A DNA stretch of 64,000 nucleotides from Candidatus Atribacteria bacterium (GTDB lineage Bacteria; Atribacterota; Atribacteria; Atribacterales; Thermatribacteraceae). Positions 16,460-24,305 of this stretch are shown in pieces (the first letter of the stretch is position 1; every line of letters starts with the position of its first letter). A model generated the notes under the pieces. That model saw only the letters and a program-made list of their open reading frames with translations, was not told the origin of the DNA and did not search any database. The stretch is from contig JARRBX010000001.1 in assembly GCA_029982245.1 (NCBI GenBank), positions 1 through 64,000 on the forward strand. Direction: 5' to 3'. The translations under genes were made by a program, and so were the position numbers.

Positions 16460-18186
16460 GACTCTCTCCTGTTTTTCAACCACCACTCTATCATTGCCCG
16501 AGCAGTATTTGCCGCTTCTCCACTTCCATCTCCACCATGCTCTATCATAACCACGAAAGCGAATTCAGGCTGGTCAGCAGGAAAAAAACCGGCAAACCAG
16601 GAATGGTCTTCACCATGGGGATTCTGAGCAGTACCGGTTTTTGCCGCCAGATCTATTCCTAAATCTGCACAAACTCTTCCCGTACCCTGTTTAACCACAA
16701 GCCGCATTCCATCTATGACTTTTCTCCAGGTTTCTTCTTTGAAAGAAGCAACCTTTCGCTGGAAAGGCTCAAATGCCAGTATTTCTCCTCGCTGGTTATC
16801 AATGATTCTGTCCAGAAGATGAGGTTGGCAAAATACACCTCGATTAGCCAGAACGCATATCATCCTATAAATCTCAAGAGGGGTCACCATCAAGTAACCT
16901 TGTCCTATGGCAAGGTTAATGGTATCACCCGGATACCATGGTTCTCCATACTGGCGCCTTTTCCAGATTGGATTGGGGAAAAAGCCCCCAATTTCACCAG
17001 GCAGGTCAATCCCGGTCGGTGAACCAAAGCCCAGTAAACGAGCATATTCTTCAAGTTTTTCAATCCCCAGCTGAAGACCCAGCTGATAAAAAACAACATT
17101 GCAAGACTGCGCGATGGCCTCTTCAAAGGAAATCTTTCCATGCCCTCCTCTCTTCCAACACGGGTATTTCCAATCATTGTACTCAAAGTATCCCGGGCAG
17201 AAAAAAGTCTTTTCATCCAGGTCCGGTATTTCTTCGGAAGCAGCAAGAGCAACAAGAAGTTTAAAAACCGAACCAGGAGGATAAAGAGCCTGGGTTGCCC
17301 GGTTGGTCAACGGAAAAGATTGATCTTTGGAAAGAGCCTCCCACGCCTCCTGTGACATCCCTTTGCTCAGCTGGTTAGGATCAAAAGTAGGAGAACTGGC
17401 CAGGGAAAAAATCGCTCCTGTACGGGGATTTCCAGCAATAATCACACCCTTTTTGTCTTTCAGCAAATTCATGCAAAATTCCTGAAAAGGCAAATCCAGA
17501 GTAAGCGCTATTGAATTCCTAAAATGAGGTGGCTGATTCTCCAGAACTCTCAACACTCTCCCTTTAGCGTCCACTTCCAACTTTTTAAATCCTTTCTCAC
17601 CCCGAAGCAATTTATCGTAAAAAAGTTCCACTCCCCCTTTACCCGAAAAATCCTGAATGTCGTAATCGCCTTCCTCAACTTCCTGAGGAGTGACCTTCCC
17701 CACATAACCCACCACGTGAAAGACATACTCACCATGGGGATAAAAACGCATGGGAATGGTCTCTACAGAGAGCCCCGGCAGTTCCTGACGTGCTTCTTCA
17801 AAACGGATTACCTCCTCAAGGTTCAGGTTGTCACATAAAATCCACTCATTTGCTGAACGCTGTTTGGGATTGATGGCTATTTTATCTTTGAAAAGGACTT
17901 TAAGTTTGGAAACAGCTTCTTCGAGACTCAAAGAACCGGGGCGAAAAACAATCTGGAATCGCGGCACATCTTCGGCCAGAACTTCACCATTACGGTCGTA
18001 AATGATACCCCGGGGGGCCTGAAGCTCGACTATCCTGACCCTATTGGCCTCAGACTTTTCCTTAAAAATTTCTCCCTGCAAAACACTAATCTGCCAGAGC
18101 CTTGCCGAAAGCGCAATAAAGATAATTCCCAGTATCCAAATCAGGACTTCTATTCTCCGGTCCAAAATCGTCTTCTGATTCTCCAT
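16456..18186 (-). CDS. mrdA: penicillin-binding protein 2 (elongasome transpeptidase)
   Basis: Monofunctional class B PBP (576 aa) cross-linking peptidoglycan with RodA. One N-terminal membrane anchor (VLIWILGIIFIALSARLWQ) is followed by the dimerisation domain (PRGIIYDRNGEVLAEDVPRF). The transpeptidase has the active-site YPPGSVFKLLVALAAS (SxxK), SCN in EAIAQSCNVVFYQLG, and KTGTAQNPHGEDHSWFAGFF (KTG). Zinc ligands are possible in FFCPGYFEYNDWKYPCWKRG. Four nt separate it from mreD, and rodA overlaps its stop. Confidence 0.94.
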   Translation of the reverse strand: MENQKTILDRRIEVLIWILGIIFIALSARLWQISVLQGEIFKEKSEANRVRIVELQAPRGIIYDRNGEVLAEDVPRFQIVFRPGSLSLEEAVSKLKVLFKDKIAINPKQRSANEWILCDNLNLEEVIRFEEARQELPGLSVETIPMRFYPHGEYVFHVVGYVGKVTPQEVEEGDYDIQDFSGKGGVELFYDKLLRGEKGFKKLEVDAKGRVLRVLENQPPHFRNSIALTLDLPFQEFCMNLLKDKKGVIIAGNPRTGAIFSLASSPTFDPNQLSKGMSQEAWEALSKDQSFPLTNRATQALYPPGSVFKLLVALAASEEIPDLDEKTFFCPGYFEYNDWKYPCWKRGGHGKISFEEAIAQSCNVVFYQLGLQLGIEKLEEYARLLGFGSPTGIDLPGEIGGFFPNPIWKRRQYGEPWYPGDTINLAIGQGYLMVTPLEIYRMICVLANRGVFCQPHLLDRIIDNQRGEILAFEPFQRKVASFKEETWRKVIDGMRLVVKQGTGRVCADLGIDLAAKTGTAQNPHGEDHSWFAGFFPADQPEFAFVVMIEHGGDGSGEAANTARAMIEWWLKNRRES

Positions 18187-18189
18187 CTC

Positions 18190-18669
18190 TTAGCGCTCCT
18201 CAGGACCTGAGTTTTCCATGATAAGAAAAATGAGCAAATACCCAACAGCCAGATTAAGAACAAATGTTAACAGTGGAAAATGCTGAAAAAGCGATTCCTT
18301 GCCCCAGGTTAGAAGAAAGACGGCAAATCGGTTAAGAAATACTTCAGTAAACACCAGAAGAGTAAAAAGCATGTAAAGCGACAAACCAGAAAAAAACTCT
18401 AACCAGAGACCGGCTACAAAAAAAAGGAAGGCGGACTTAAAAAGAAAGCTTCCAAAAGTGGCAAAAGAAAAAATATCCAGTAAAAGGCCAGATAGAATAC
18501 AAATACCCAAGCCCAACCAGTTTTGTTTCAGCGCACAGAGCATAACCAGCAAAGGAAGCAGTGAGAAACTTCGGAAAACTTCTCCCCAAGAACCCGAAAG
18601 CGAAAAAAGCAAGATTTGAAGTGTCAAAATTCCAGCCAAAAGATGAGCATGCTTTCGTACCAGTTTCAC
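18190..18669 (-). CDS. mreD: rod shape-determining protein MreD
   Basis: Small polytopic membrane protein (159 aa) of the elongasome. Nearly the whole sequence is hydrophobic with about five helices, e.g. LLPLLVMLCALKQNWLGLGI and YMLFTLLVFTEVFLNRFAVF. MreD is poorly conserved, so the call rests on size, membrane profile and its position between mreC and mrdA. The start is GTG at 18667-18669, immediately after the mreC stop. Confidence 0.85.
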   Translation of the reverse strand: MKLVRKHAHLLAGILTLQILLFSLSGSWGEVFRSFSLLPLLVMLCALKQNWLGLGICILSGLLLDIFSFATFGSFLFKSAFLFFVAGLWLEFFSGLSLYMLFTLLVFTEVFLNRFAVFLLTWGKESLFQHFPLLTFVLNLAVGYLLIFLIMENSGPEER

Positions 18670-18675
18670 AACTTT

Positions 18676-19473
18676 TCAACCCTTCTCGCCTACAACCACA
18701 AAGACCCTGCTAATAGAGTCAAAATCACAGCTGGGACGCAGAATTATTTCTTTAAAGAGCTGACCCGGTTTTTCTACCACTTCTTCCACTTTTCCTACCA
18801 CTATACCTTTTGGCATCTCCTCACTTATTCCTGAGGTTACCACCAGGTCACCTTTTTGCACTCCAGCACCCCGGCGGATGTACTCGACGCTGCACAAACC
18901 ATCACTGCTGCCAACCACCATCCCAATATCTCCGGTCCGCTGCACCAGCACACCTGCCGTAAATGAAGAGCTCAGAATTGTCCTGACCACAGCATAACTG
19001 CGATACACTTTTTCCACTCGCCCAACCAGCCCCTGGTAGGTAACCACCGGTAAACCTTTTCTGATTCCCTGTTTCTCCCCCACATCGATAACCAGAATCC
19101 CTAACCACTCTTCAGGGTTGCTTCCAATTACTTGAGCAGGCACAACTTCAAAAGGCACCCCTCTTTCGATTTCCTGAGCTTCAACCGCCGCTTCAAGTTT
19201 TTGAAGCTTTTCCCGCAACAGGGAATTCTCATTTTCCAGGATGCCTATTTCCATTTTGAGCCGCTGGTTTTCTTCAAGAAGCATCCGCTTCGAAGCAAAG
19301 TATGCATAAACGTTTAAAAAAGACCTTTTGACCACCATGCTACCCTGATAAAAACCCTTGCTAACCACCCGCCATTCCTCAACAAAGGGAATACCACCCC
19401 TCAAAACTGAAAAAACGAAAAGCTGAAAAGAAATAACAGCAATCACGGCTCCCACAAGATATACTTTTTTCAT
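18676..19473 (-). CDS. mreC: rod shape-determining protein MreC
   Basis: MreC (265 aa) is a periplasmic scaffold linking MreB to PBP2/RodA. A single N-terminal membrane helix (YLVGAVIAVISFQLFVFSVL) precedes a coiled coil at about residues 60-100 rich in Leu/Glu (LLEENQRLKMEIGILENENS). A beta-rich domain follows with VIGSNPEEWLGILVIDVGEK, GLVGRVEKVYRSYAVVRTIL and GDLVVTSGISEEMPKGIVVG. ATG 19473 overlaps the apbE stop by 4 bp. No mreB lies upstream as it does in many genomes. Confidence 0.93.
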   Translation of the reverse strand: MKKVYLVGAVIAVISFQLFVFSVLRGGIPFVEEWRVVSKGFYQGSMVVKRSFLNVYAYFASKRMLLEENQRLKMEIGILENENSLLREKLQKLEAAVEAQEIERGVPFEVVPAQVIGSNPEEWLGILVIDVGEKQGIRKGLPVVTYQGLVGRVEKVYRSYAVVRTILSSSFTAGVLVQRTGDIGMVVGSSDGLCSVEYIRRGAGVQKGDLVVTSGISEEMPKGIVVGKVEEVVEKPGQLFKEIILRPSCDFDSISRVFVVVGEKG

Positions 19474-20498
19474 GAGCGCGAGTCCGCCTTTAACAAATAA
19501 TAGTCGATTTCCTTCGTAACCTTGAATTTAAACTCGCTGAGCATATTGGGAGTAATTAACACTTTACCTTCGGCATCAATGATGCATATCCCGACTGCCG
19601 GGAAATTCTGAACAACCACAGAAAGCGCTTCTTTGCCACCCGCCATCAAAGCAGTAGCCAGAGCATCGCTTAAAGCAGCTTCCCTGGAAACCACTGTTAC
19701 GCTCCGAAAGTCTCTACAGGGAAAGCCGCTAAAAGGGTTCAAGATGTGAAAATATCTTTTTCCATCGGCAATGAAAAAGCGAAAATAATCCCCAGAAGTC
19801 GCCACCGCTCCTTCCTTCAAACTTATACTCCCAATGATACCCTCTCCACGAGGGTCTTTGATTCCAATACGAAACTCCTTTCCGCTGACCAAGACGGTAC
19901 CCCCTGCATTGATTAAAAAGGTCGAAATTCTCATTTCGCGAAAAAGGGATGATACCTTATCAGCGAGATATCCCTTGCCAATACCCCCCAGGTCAACACT
20001 GCCTGAACCCAGAAGTTGGGCTTCGCCGTTTTCGGGGTCAACGATTAAACTGGAATTTTGAACATCCAGAACAAGTTTCCGCACCGTCCTTTCTTCTGGA
20101 ACTGATGGCGTATCACCAGAAAATCCCCAAGCATCTACCAGAGACGCCATAAAGGGGTTAAAGTACCCTCCCGTTTTTTGCTGTAAAACCAGAGCTTCCT
20201 GCAAAACGGAAATGGTGTCAGGAGAAAGCTTGACCCCTTGCCGGGCATTGTTCAAGAGGGAAATCTCGCTCTCCGGAACAAAACGATTCCACTTCCTATC
20301 GAGCTCACTAACCAGCTTTTCGATTTCAGGCCTGAGCTTACTAAGCTCGTGAGCTTCAACTCTGACTTCGATGAATGAATCAAATCCGGTAAGATAAAAG
20401 GACTCTAAGGAAAATTCCTTCGCCCTCCAAAAAGCAAAAATCAGAGAAACCACTACGAAAGGGAAGGCCAGCAACCAGGTTACAACCTTGAAATTCAT
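19470..20498 (-). CDS. apbE: ApbE-like FAD:protein FMN transferase
   Basis: About 342 aa with an N-terminal membrane anchor (VVTWLLAFPFVVVSLIFAF), so probably on the outer face of the membrane. ApbE attaches FMN covalently to Thr/Ser of partner flavoproteins such as Rnf or Nqr subunits. Family motifs visible are NPFMASLVDAWGF, GSVDLGGIGKGYLADKV, LINAGGTVLVSGK, VATSGDYFRFF, HILNPFSG and ALSDALATALMAGG (metal-site Asp). Start ATG 20498 forms an ATGA overlap with the amrS stop. Its flavoprotein target is not in the window. Confidence 0.9.
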   Translation of the reverse strand: MNFKVVTWLLAFPFVVVSLIFAFWRAKEFSLESFYLTGFDSFIEVRVEAHELSKLRPEIEKLVSELDRKWNRFVPESEISLLNNARQGVKLSPDTISVLQEALVLQQKTGGYFNPFMASLVDAWGFSGDTPSVPEERTVRKLVLDVQNSSLIVDPENGEAQLLGSGSVDLGGIGKGYLADKVSSLFREMRISTFLINAGGTVLVSGKEFRIGIKDPRGEGIIGSISLKEGAVATSGDYFRFFIADGKRYFHILNPFSGFPCRDFRSVTVVSREAALSDALATALMAGGKEALSVVVQNFPAVGICIIDAEGKVLITPNMLSEFKFKVTKEIDYYLLKADSRS

Positions 20499-21496
20499 CG
20501 CCGAACTACGACAGGAAGAGGCTGCCCGCAAAACGCACAGCGATTTCCCCTAAGACCCTCACAGCTAACTCTATAACCGCTTCTTCTTATAACCGCATTA
20601 CCACAAGAAGGACAGTAAGTGGTAGAAGTCCGGTCTTCAATTACATTTCCCAGATAAACATAACGAAGTTTCTGGGAGGCGATTTCATAAGCTTTATACA
20701 ATAGCTCCACTGACGTAGGAGGCAAATCCAGCTGGTAAGCAGGAAAATAACGAGAAATGTGCAACGGTAGGTCAGGACTCAGTTCATAAATCCACTGTAT
20801 CATCTTTTCAAAAGATGCAAAATCATCGTTCAAACCACCAATCAGAAGGTGGGTGATTTCAACATGCACTCCTTTCCGATAAGCACGCTCTATGGTTCTA
20901 AGTACCGGCTCCAGCCTTCCACCACAAACCTTTCGGTAAAAATTTTCATCAAAGGATTTAAGGTCTACGTTCATAGCATCAATTAGAGGCAAAATTTCTT
21001 CAAGGGGTTGTTCTTCAACATATCCATTGGTTACCAAGACGTTGACCAAACCCTCTTTTTTGGCTAAATAAGCGGTATCAAAAACATATTCCCAAAAAAC
21101 GAAAGGTTCGTTATAGGTATACGCAATACCCACCGAGCTATATCTCAAGGCAAGCTCGACAACCTTCTGAGGCGGAAGTTCCCTAAGGGGAAAGTCTGCT
21201 GCAGAACTCTGCGATATCTCCCAATTCTGGCAAAATAAACAGTGCAAATTGCATCCTACGCTTCCCAAAGAAAGGATGGAAGCACCCGGTAAAAAATGGT
21301 ATAAGGGTTTTTTCTCTATTGGATCCATGGCCAACGAAGTAACCTTACCGTAAGTAAGAGCAAAAAGCACGCCTTCTCGGTTCTCCCTGACCCGACAATT
21401 ACCCCTTTTCCCTTCATCAATTAAACAGTGATGGGGACAGAGCAAACAGCGCACTCGTTTATTTTCAAGCTTTTCAAAAAAGCGAGCTTCTCTCAT
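20495..21496 (-). CDS. amrS: AmmeMemoRadiSam system radical SAM enzyme AmrS
   Basis: A 333-aa radical SAM protein of the AmrS/PflA-like family. The N-terminus has a Cys-rich stretch (CLLCPHHCLIDEGKRGNCRV), and the radical SAM cluster is in GCNLHCLFCQNWEISQ. FTYNEP-type AYTYNEPFVFWEYVFDTA, LVTNGYVEEQPLEEI, AMNVDLKSFDENFYRKVCGG and a C-terminal zinc-like CPSCGNAVIRRS ... NRCAFCG follow. The exact reaction of this system is not settled. amrA follows within the operon (upstream in transcription, 4-bp overlap); the Memo partner amrB is absent from the window. Confidence 0.92.
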   Translation of the reverse strand: MREARFFEKLENKRVRCLLCPHHCLIDEGKRGNCRVRENREGVLFALTYGKVTSLAMDPIEKKPLYHFLPGASILSLGSVGCNLHCLFCQNWEISQSSAADFPLRELPPQKVVELALRYSSVGIAYTYNEPFVFWEYVFDTAYLAKKEGLVNVLVTNGYVEEQPLEEILPLIDAMNVDLKSFDENFYRKVCGGRLEPVLRTIERAYRKGVHVEITHLLIGGLNDDFASFEKMIQWIYELSPDLPLHISRYFPAYQLDLPPTSVELLYKAYEIASQKLRYVYLGNVIEDRTSTTYCPSCGNAVIRRSGYRVSCEGLRGNRCAFCGQPLPVVVRR

Positions 21497-22050
21497 AGAT
21501 AGTCTTTTCTGAAAAACCTCTCCACCGTAAAACGGTAGATTTTAACAGGCTCATAAGGTGCGATACCAGCTTTGGCCCTGGCAATCCTAATTTGCTCCTC
21601 AACGGTGTCAACACCCTCTATATCCGGCAACAACAACCCTTTTCTAAAACCGCTTTCCACGATAATCCCATACTTGCGAGGGTCCAGCTTCTCTAAGCTT
21701 TCCACCGGCTCAGGAGGGGATAGGACATCAACGGAGATATCCAGCAATTCAAGCTCTTCGGGCGTTACCGGAGGAAAGCGTGGGTCTTCAAAAGCAGCTC
21801 CCACCGCATTGTGAATAACTTCCAAAGCCAGGTTCTCTCGTTGAGGGACAAAAGTCCCTATACATCCCCGCAGTTTACCCTTTTTCTTAAGGGAAACAAA
21901 AGCTCCTTTTCTTTCAGTCAACAGAGCAGGATGAATGTCTCGGGGAAGAGGCATAATTGACCCTTTTTCCAAGAAATAAGCAATTGAACGATAGGCAAGA
22001 TCTGTAATGTCTTTTCCGAACTTGTGATTTCTGGAGCAATGAGCATTCAT
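21493..22050 (-). CDS. amrA: AmmeMemoRadiSam system protein A (AMMECR1 domain)
   Basis: 185 aa with the AMMECR1 fold: IHPALLTERKGAFVSLKKKG, KLRGCIGTFVPQRENLALEV, AAFEDPRFPPVTPEELELLD, ISVDVLSPPEPV and RKGLLLPDIEGVDTVEEQI. The conserved LRGCIG motif is intact. Co-transcribed with amrS (4-bp overlap) and preceded by the YqgF-like gene (4-bp overlap). Function is unknown beyond its fixed association with the radical SAM and Memo proteins. Confidence 0.93.
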   Translation of the reverse strand: MNAHCSRNHKFGKDITDLAYRSIAYFLEKGSIMPLPRDIHPALLTERKGAFVSLKKKGKLRGCIGTFVPQRENLALEVIHNAVGAAFEDPRFPPVTPEELELLDISVDVLSPPEPVESLEKLDPRKYGIIVESGFRKGLLLPDIEGVDTVEEQIRIARAKAGIAPYEPVKIYRFTVERFFRKDYL

Positions 22051-22466
22051 AAACTCTCCCCCCTCTGCATTAGCTCAAGAAGCCTGCGTCCAATAACCAC
22101 AGCTTGCCAGTCATCAAAATTCCTTTCAGGAAAGAGTAAAGAACGAGGGATAAGCCTGCGCCACCCCCGAGGAGGATGTTCACGAAAATAGAGCTCTCTC
22201 GCTTCTTCGCTGCTCCCTCTCTCGTCAACAAGTGTATAGGGAATTGTTCGTTGCTCGAGAAAGTCAATGACCCGCTCTTTCCCAGTGCCATCACCGACAG
22301 CGACTCTGAAAAATTTGCGCTCCGCATTTATTTTATCACACCAGGAGGTAAACTCGGAAAAGGACACAATAGCTTTGGATACTACGTTGCCACCCAGGTC
22401 AAGAATGGCCACACCGATCTTTTCGCGACCAGGATCGATTGCCAGTATCAACTTCTGGAAGTTCAT
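22047..22466 (-). CDS. YqgF/RuvX-like RNase H-fold nuclease, divergent
   Basis: 139 aa with an RNase H-like layout. AIDPGREKIGVAILDLGG carries the first catalytic Asp, VDERGSSEEARELYF the central Glu, and DDWQAVVIGRRLLELMQ the last Asp. YqgF proteins take part in pre-16S rRNA 5' maturation; RuvC-like resolvase activity is an alternative. It is divergent from canonical YqgF, so I leave the symbol blank. The ATG at 22466 lies only four nt past the U-tract of the hydrogenase terminator and has no SD. It heads the amrA-amrS-apbE-mreCD-mrdA-rodA run. Confidence 0.7.
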   Translation of the reverse strand: MNFQKLILAIDPGREKIGVAILDLGGNVVSKAIVSFSEFTSWCDKINAERKFFRVAVGDGTGKERVIDFLEQRTIPYTLVDERGSSEEARELYFREHPPRGWRRLIPRSLLFPERNFDDWQAVVIGRRLLELMQRGESL

Positions 22467-22470
22467 TGGA

Positions 22471-22498
22471 AATAAAAAAAGCCCCCATTAAGGGGGCC
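22471..22498 (-). terminator. intrinsic terminator of the hydrogenase operon
   Basis: Minus strand: GCCCCC (22492-22497) pairs with GGGGGC (22481-22486) around a TTAAT-like loop, followed by TTTTTTTATT. It begins 14 nt after the hydA stop. The same CCCCC-N5-GGGGG plus U-tract design ends rsfS at 4570-4596. Confidence 0.9.
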
Positions 22499-22511
22499 AA
22501 CAAAATTCGGT

Positions 22512-24278
22512 TTACATCTTCTCTCGAGGCACATAGTGAGTATGCAAGAGATGATGCGCTTTCTCTCCATTAGGCTCACCCAAAAACTCTTCATAAAGCT
22601 GCTTAACGGCCGGATTTTCGTGAGACTTGCGCAGGGGGAGCTTACGGTCTACTTCATAAATGGCTTCAATGCGTTTCATCCGTACTTCAAGGTTAGTGGG
22701 AATAGGCTGGCCACCACCACCAATACACCCTCCAGGACAGGCCATTATTTCAATAAAGTGGTAGTTTGCTTCTCCTGAGCGAACCCGGTCCAGAAGTTTG
22801 CGCGCGTTGCCCAGACCATGAGCAACCGCTACATTAACCACGGTTCCATCAATGTTAACTGTGGCCTCTTTAACGCCCTCTATCCCACGCACGTCGTAAA
22901 AATCAATTTTACCCAGAGTTTTACCAGTAAGAATTTCATAAACCGAGCGCAAAGCTGCTTCCATAACGCCTCCTGTGGCACCGAAAACCGCAGCAGCTCC
23001 AGTGGATATGCCCAGCGGGTCATCAAAATCTTCCTCTGGCATCTCTTTCAAATCAATGCCTTTTTCTTTTAGCATGCGCGCTGCTTCTCTGGTGGTCAAC
23101 GAGTAGTCCACATCCTGGCAACCGCTGGACTTCATTTCATCACGCTGGCACTCGAATTTTTTGGCCGTGCAAGGCATGATAGAAACAACCACCATGTTGT
23201 TGGGGTCGATACCCAGCTTCTGGGCGTAATAGGTCTTGGCCACCGCTCCAAACATCTGTTGCGGCGATTTGCAGGTAGAGACATTCTCCATGAGGTCGGG
23301 ATAGAAATGCTCCATAAACTTAATCCAACCCGGGCTGCAGGAGGTTATCAGGGGAAGTTTACCACCCTTTTTGAAGCGGTTAATAAACTCGGTTCCCTCT
23401 TCGATTATGGTCAAATCAGCCGCAAAGTTGGTGTCAAAAACTTTGTCAAATCCAAGCCTCCTGAAAGCAGCCACCATTTTACCAGTGGAAACCGTTCCCG
23501 GTGGCAGCCCAAAAGGTTCCCCAATACTCACTCGTATTGCCGGAGCAGTCTGCAAAATGACAAATTTATCTGGGTCTTCAATGGCATCCCAAACCATTTC
23601 AACGTGGCTGACCTCAGACAGAGCACCAGTAGGACAGGAAAGTATACACTGACCACAGTTAACGCACACACTCTGCCCAAGGGGTAATCCTAAAGAGGGG
23701 CTGATAATAGTATCAAAGCTTCGATTGGCAAAATCAATCGCAAAAACCGTTTGTACTTCAGCACAGGTACGGACACAGCGACCACAAAGAATACAACGAT
23801 TAGCATCTCTTTTTACTGAAGGACTGCTCTGGTCAACTTCGTAGGTTTTTCGTTCACCCTGGAAACGAATTTCCCGTACTCCAAATTCATAGGCCAGTTC
23901 CTGAAGTTCACAGGAACCATTGCGATCACAGAGCTGGCAATCCAGAGGATGATTGGAAAGCAGAAGTTCGAGATTAGTCTTCCGGGCCTCTCGAACCTTT
24001 TTAGAAACAGTCCGGATTTTCATGCCTTCACGAACTGGAGTAACACAAGAAGCCACCAGATTGGGTTGGCCCTCCACCTCAACCACACAAATCCGACAGC
24101 CACCCCAGCTACTCAATCCCTCCATATAGCAAAGAGTGGGGATGTGGATTTTTTCCATCTTACAGGCTTCAAGTATGGTAACACCATCAGGAACCTGAAC
24201 TTCTCTGCCATCGATAAAAATGGTAACCAGTTTTTCACTCACTTCAGTCTTTTTCGCTCCCTCAACAACTTTAGCCAT
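22512..24278 (-). CDS. hydA: [FeFe]-hydrogenase catalytic subunit (HydA type)
   Basis: About 588 aa, cytoplasmic. Start ATG 24278 (MAKVVEG) has GGAGG and GAGG upstream; the frame is open to 24302. Domains in order: plant-type [2Fe-2S] (CYMEGLSSWGGCRIC, Cys about 50-78), NuoG-like His/Cys cluster region (NHPLDCQLCDRNGSCELQEL), two [4Fe-4S] (CILCGRCVRTC and CVNCGQCILSCPTGAL), then the H-cluster domain. Its three motifs are TSCSPGWIKFMEHFYPDL, MPCTAKKFECQRDEM and MACPGGCIGGGGQP. A small-subunit-like tail ends LLHTHY. Such subunits oxidise or evolve H2 in bifurcating HydABC complexes. It lacks the extra C-terminal [2Fe-2S] domain found in some homologues. Last gene of the seven-gene operon, followed by a terminator. 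Confidence 0.96.
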   Translation of the reverse strand: MAKVVEGAKKTEVSEKLVTIFIDGREVQVPDGVTILEACKMEKIHIPTLCYMEGLSSWGGCRICVVEVEGQPNLVASCVTPVREGMKIRTVSKKVREARKTNLELLLSNHPLDCQLCDRNGSCELQELAYEFGVREIRFQGERKTYEVDQSSPSVKRDANRCILCGRCVRTCAEVQTVFAIDFANRSFDTIISPSLGLPLGQSVCVNCGQCILSCPTGALSEVSHVEMVWDAIEDPDKFVILQTAPAIRVSIGEPFGLPPGTVSTGKMVAAFRRLGFDKVFDTNFAADLTIIEEGTEFINRFKKGGKLPLITSCSPGWIKFMEHFYPDLMENVSTCKSPQQMFGAVAKTYYAQKLGIDPNNMVVVSIMPCTAKKFECQRDEMKSSGCQDVDYSLTTREAARMLKEKGIDLKEMPEEDFDDPLGISTGAAAVFGATGGVMEAALRSVYEILTGKTLGKIDFYDVRGIEGVKEATVNIDGTVVNVAVAHGLGNARKLLDRVRSGEANYHFIEIMACPGGCIGGGGQPIPTNLEVRMKRIEAIYEVDRKLPLRKSHENPAVKQLYEEFLGEPNGEKAHHLLHTHYVPREKM

Positions 24279-24305
24279 CGATTTCCTCACTCCTCCAATC
24301 AATTT

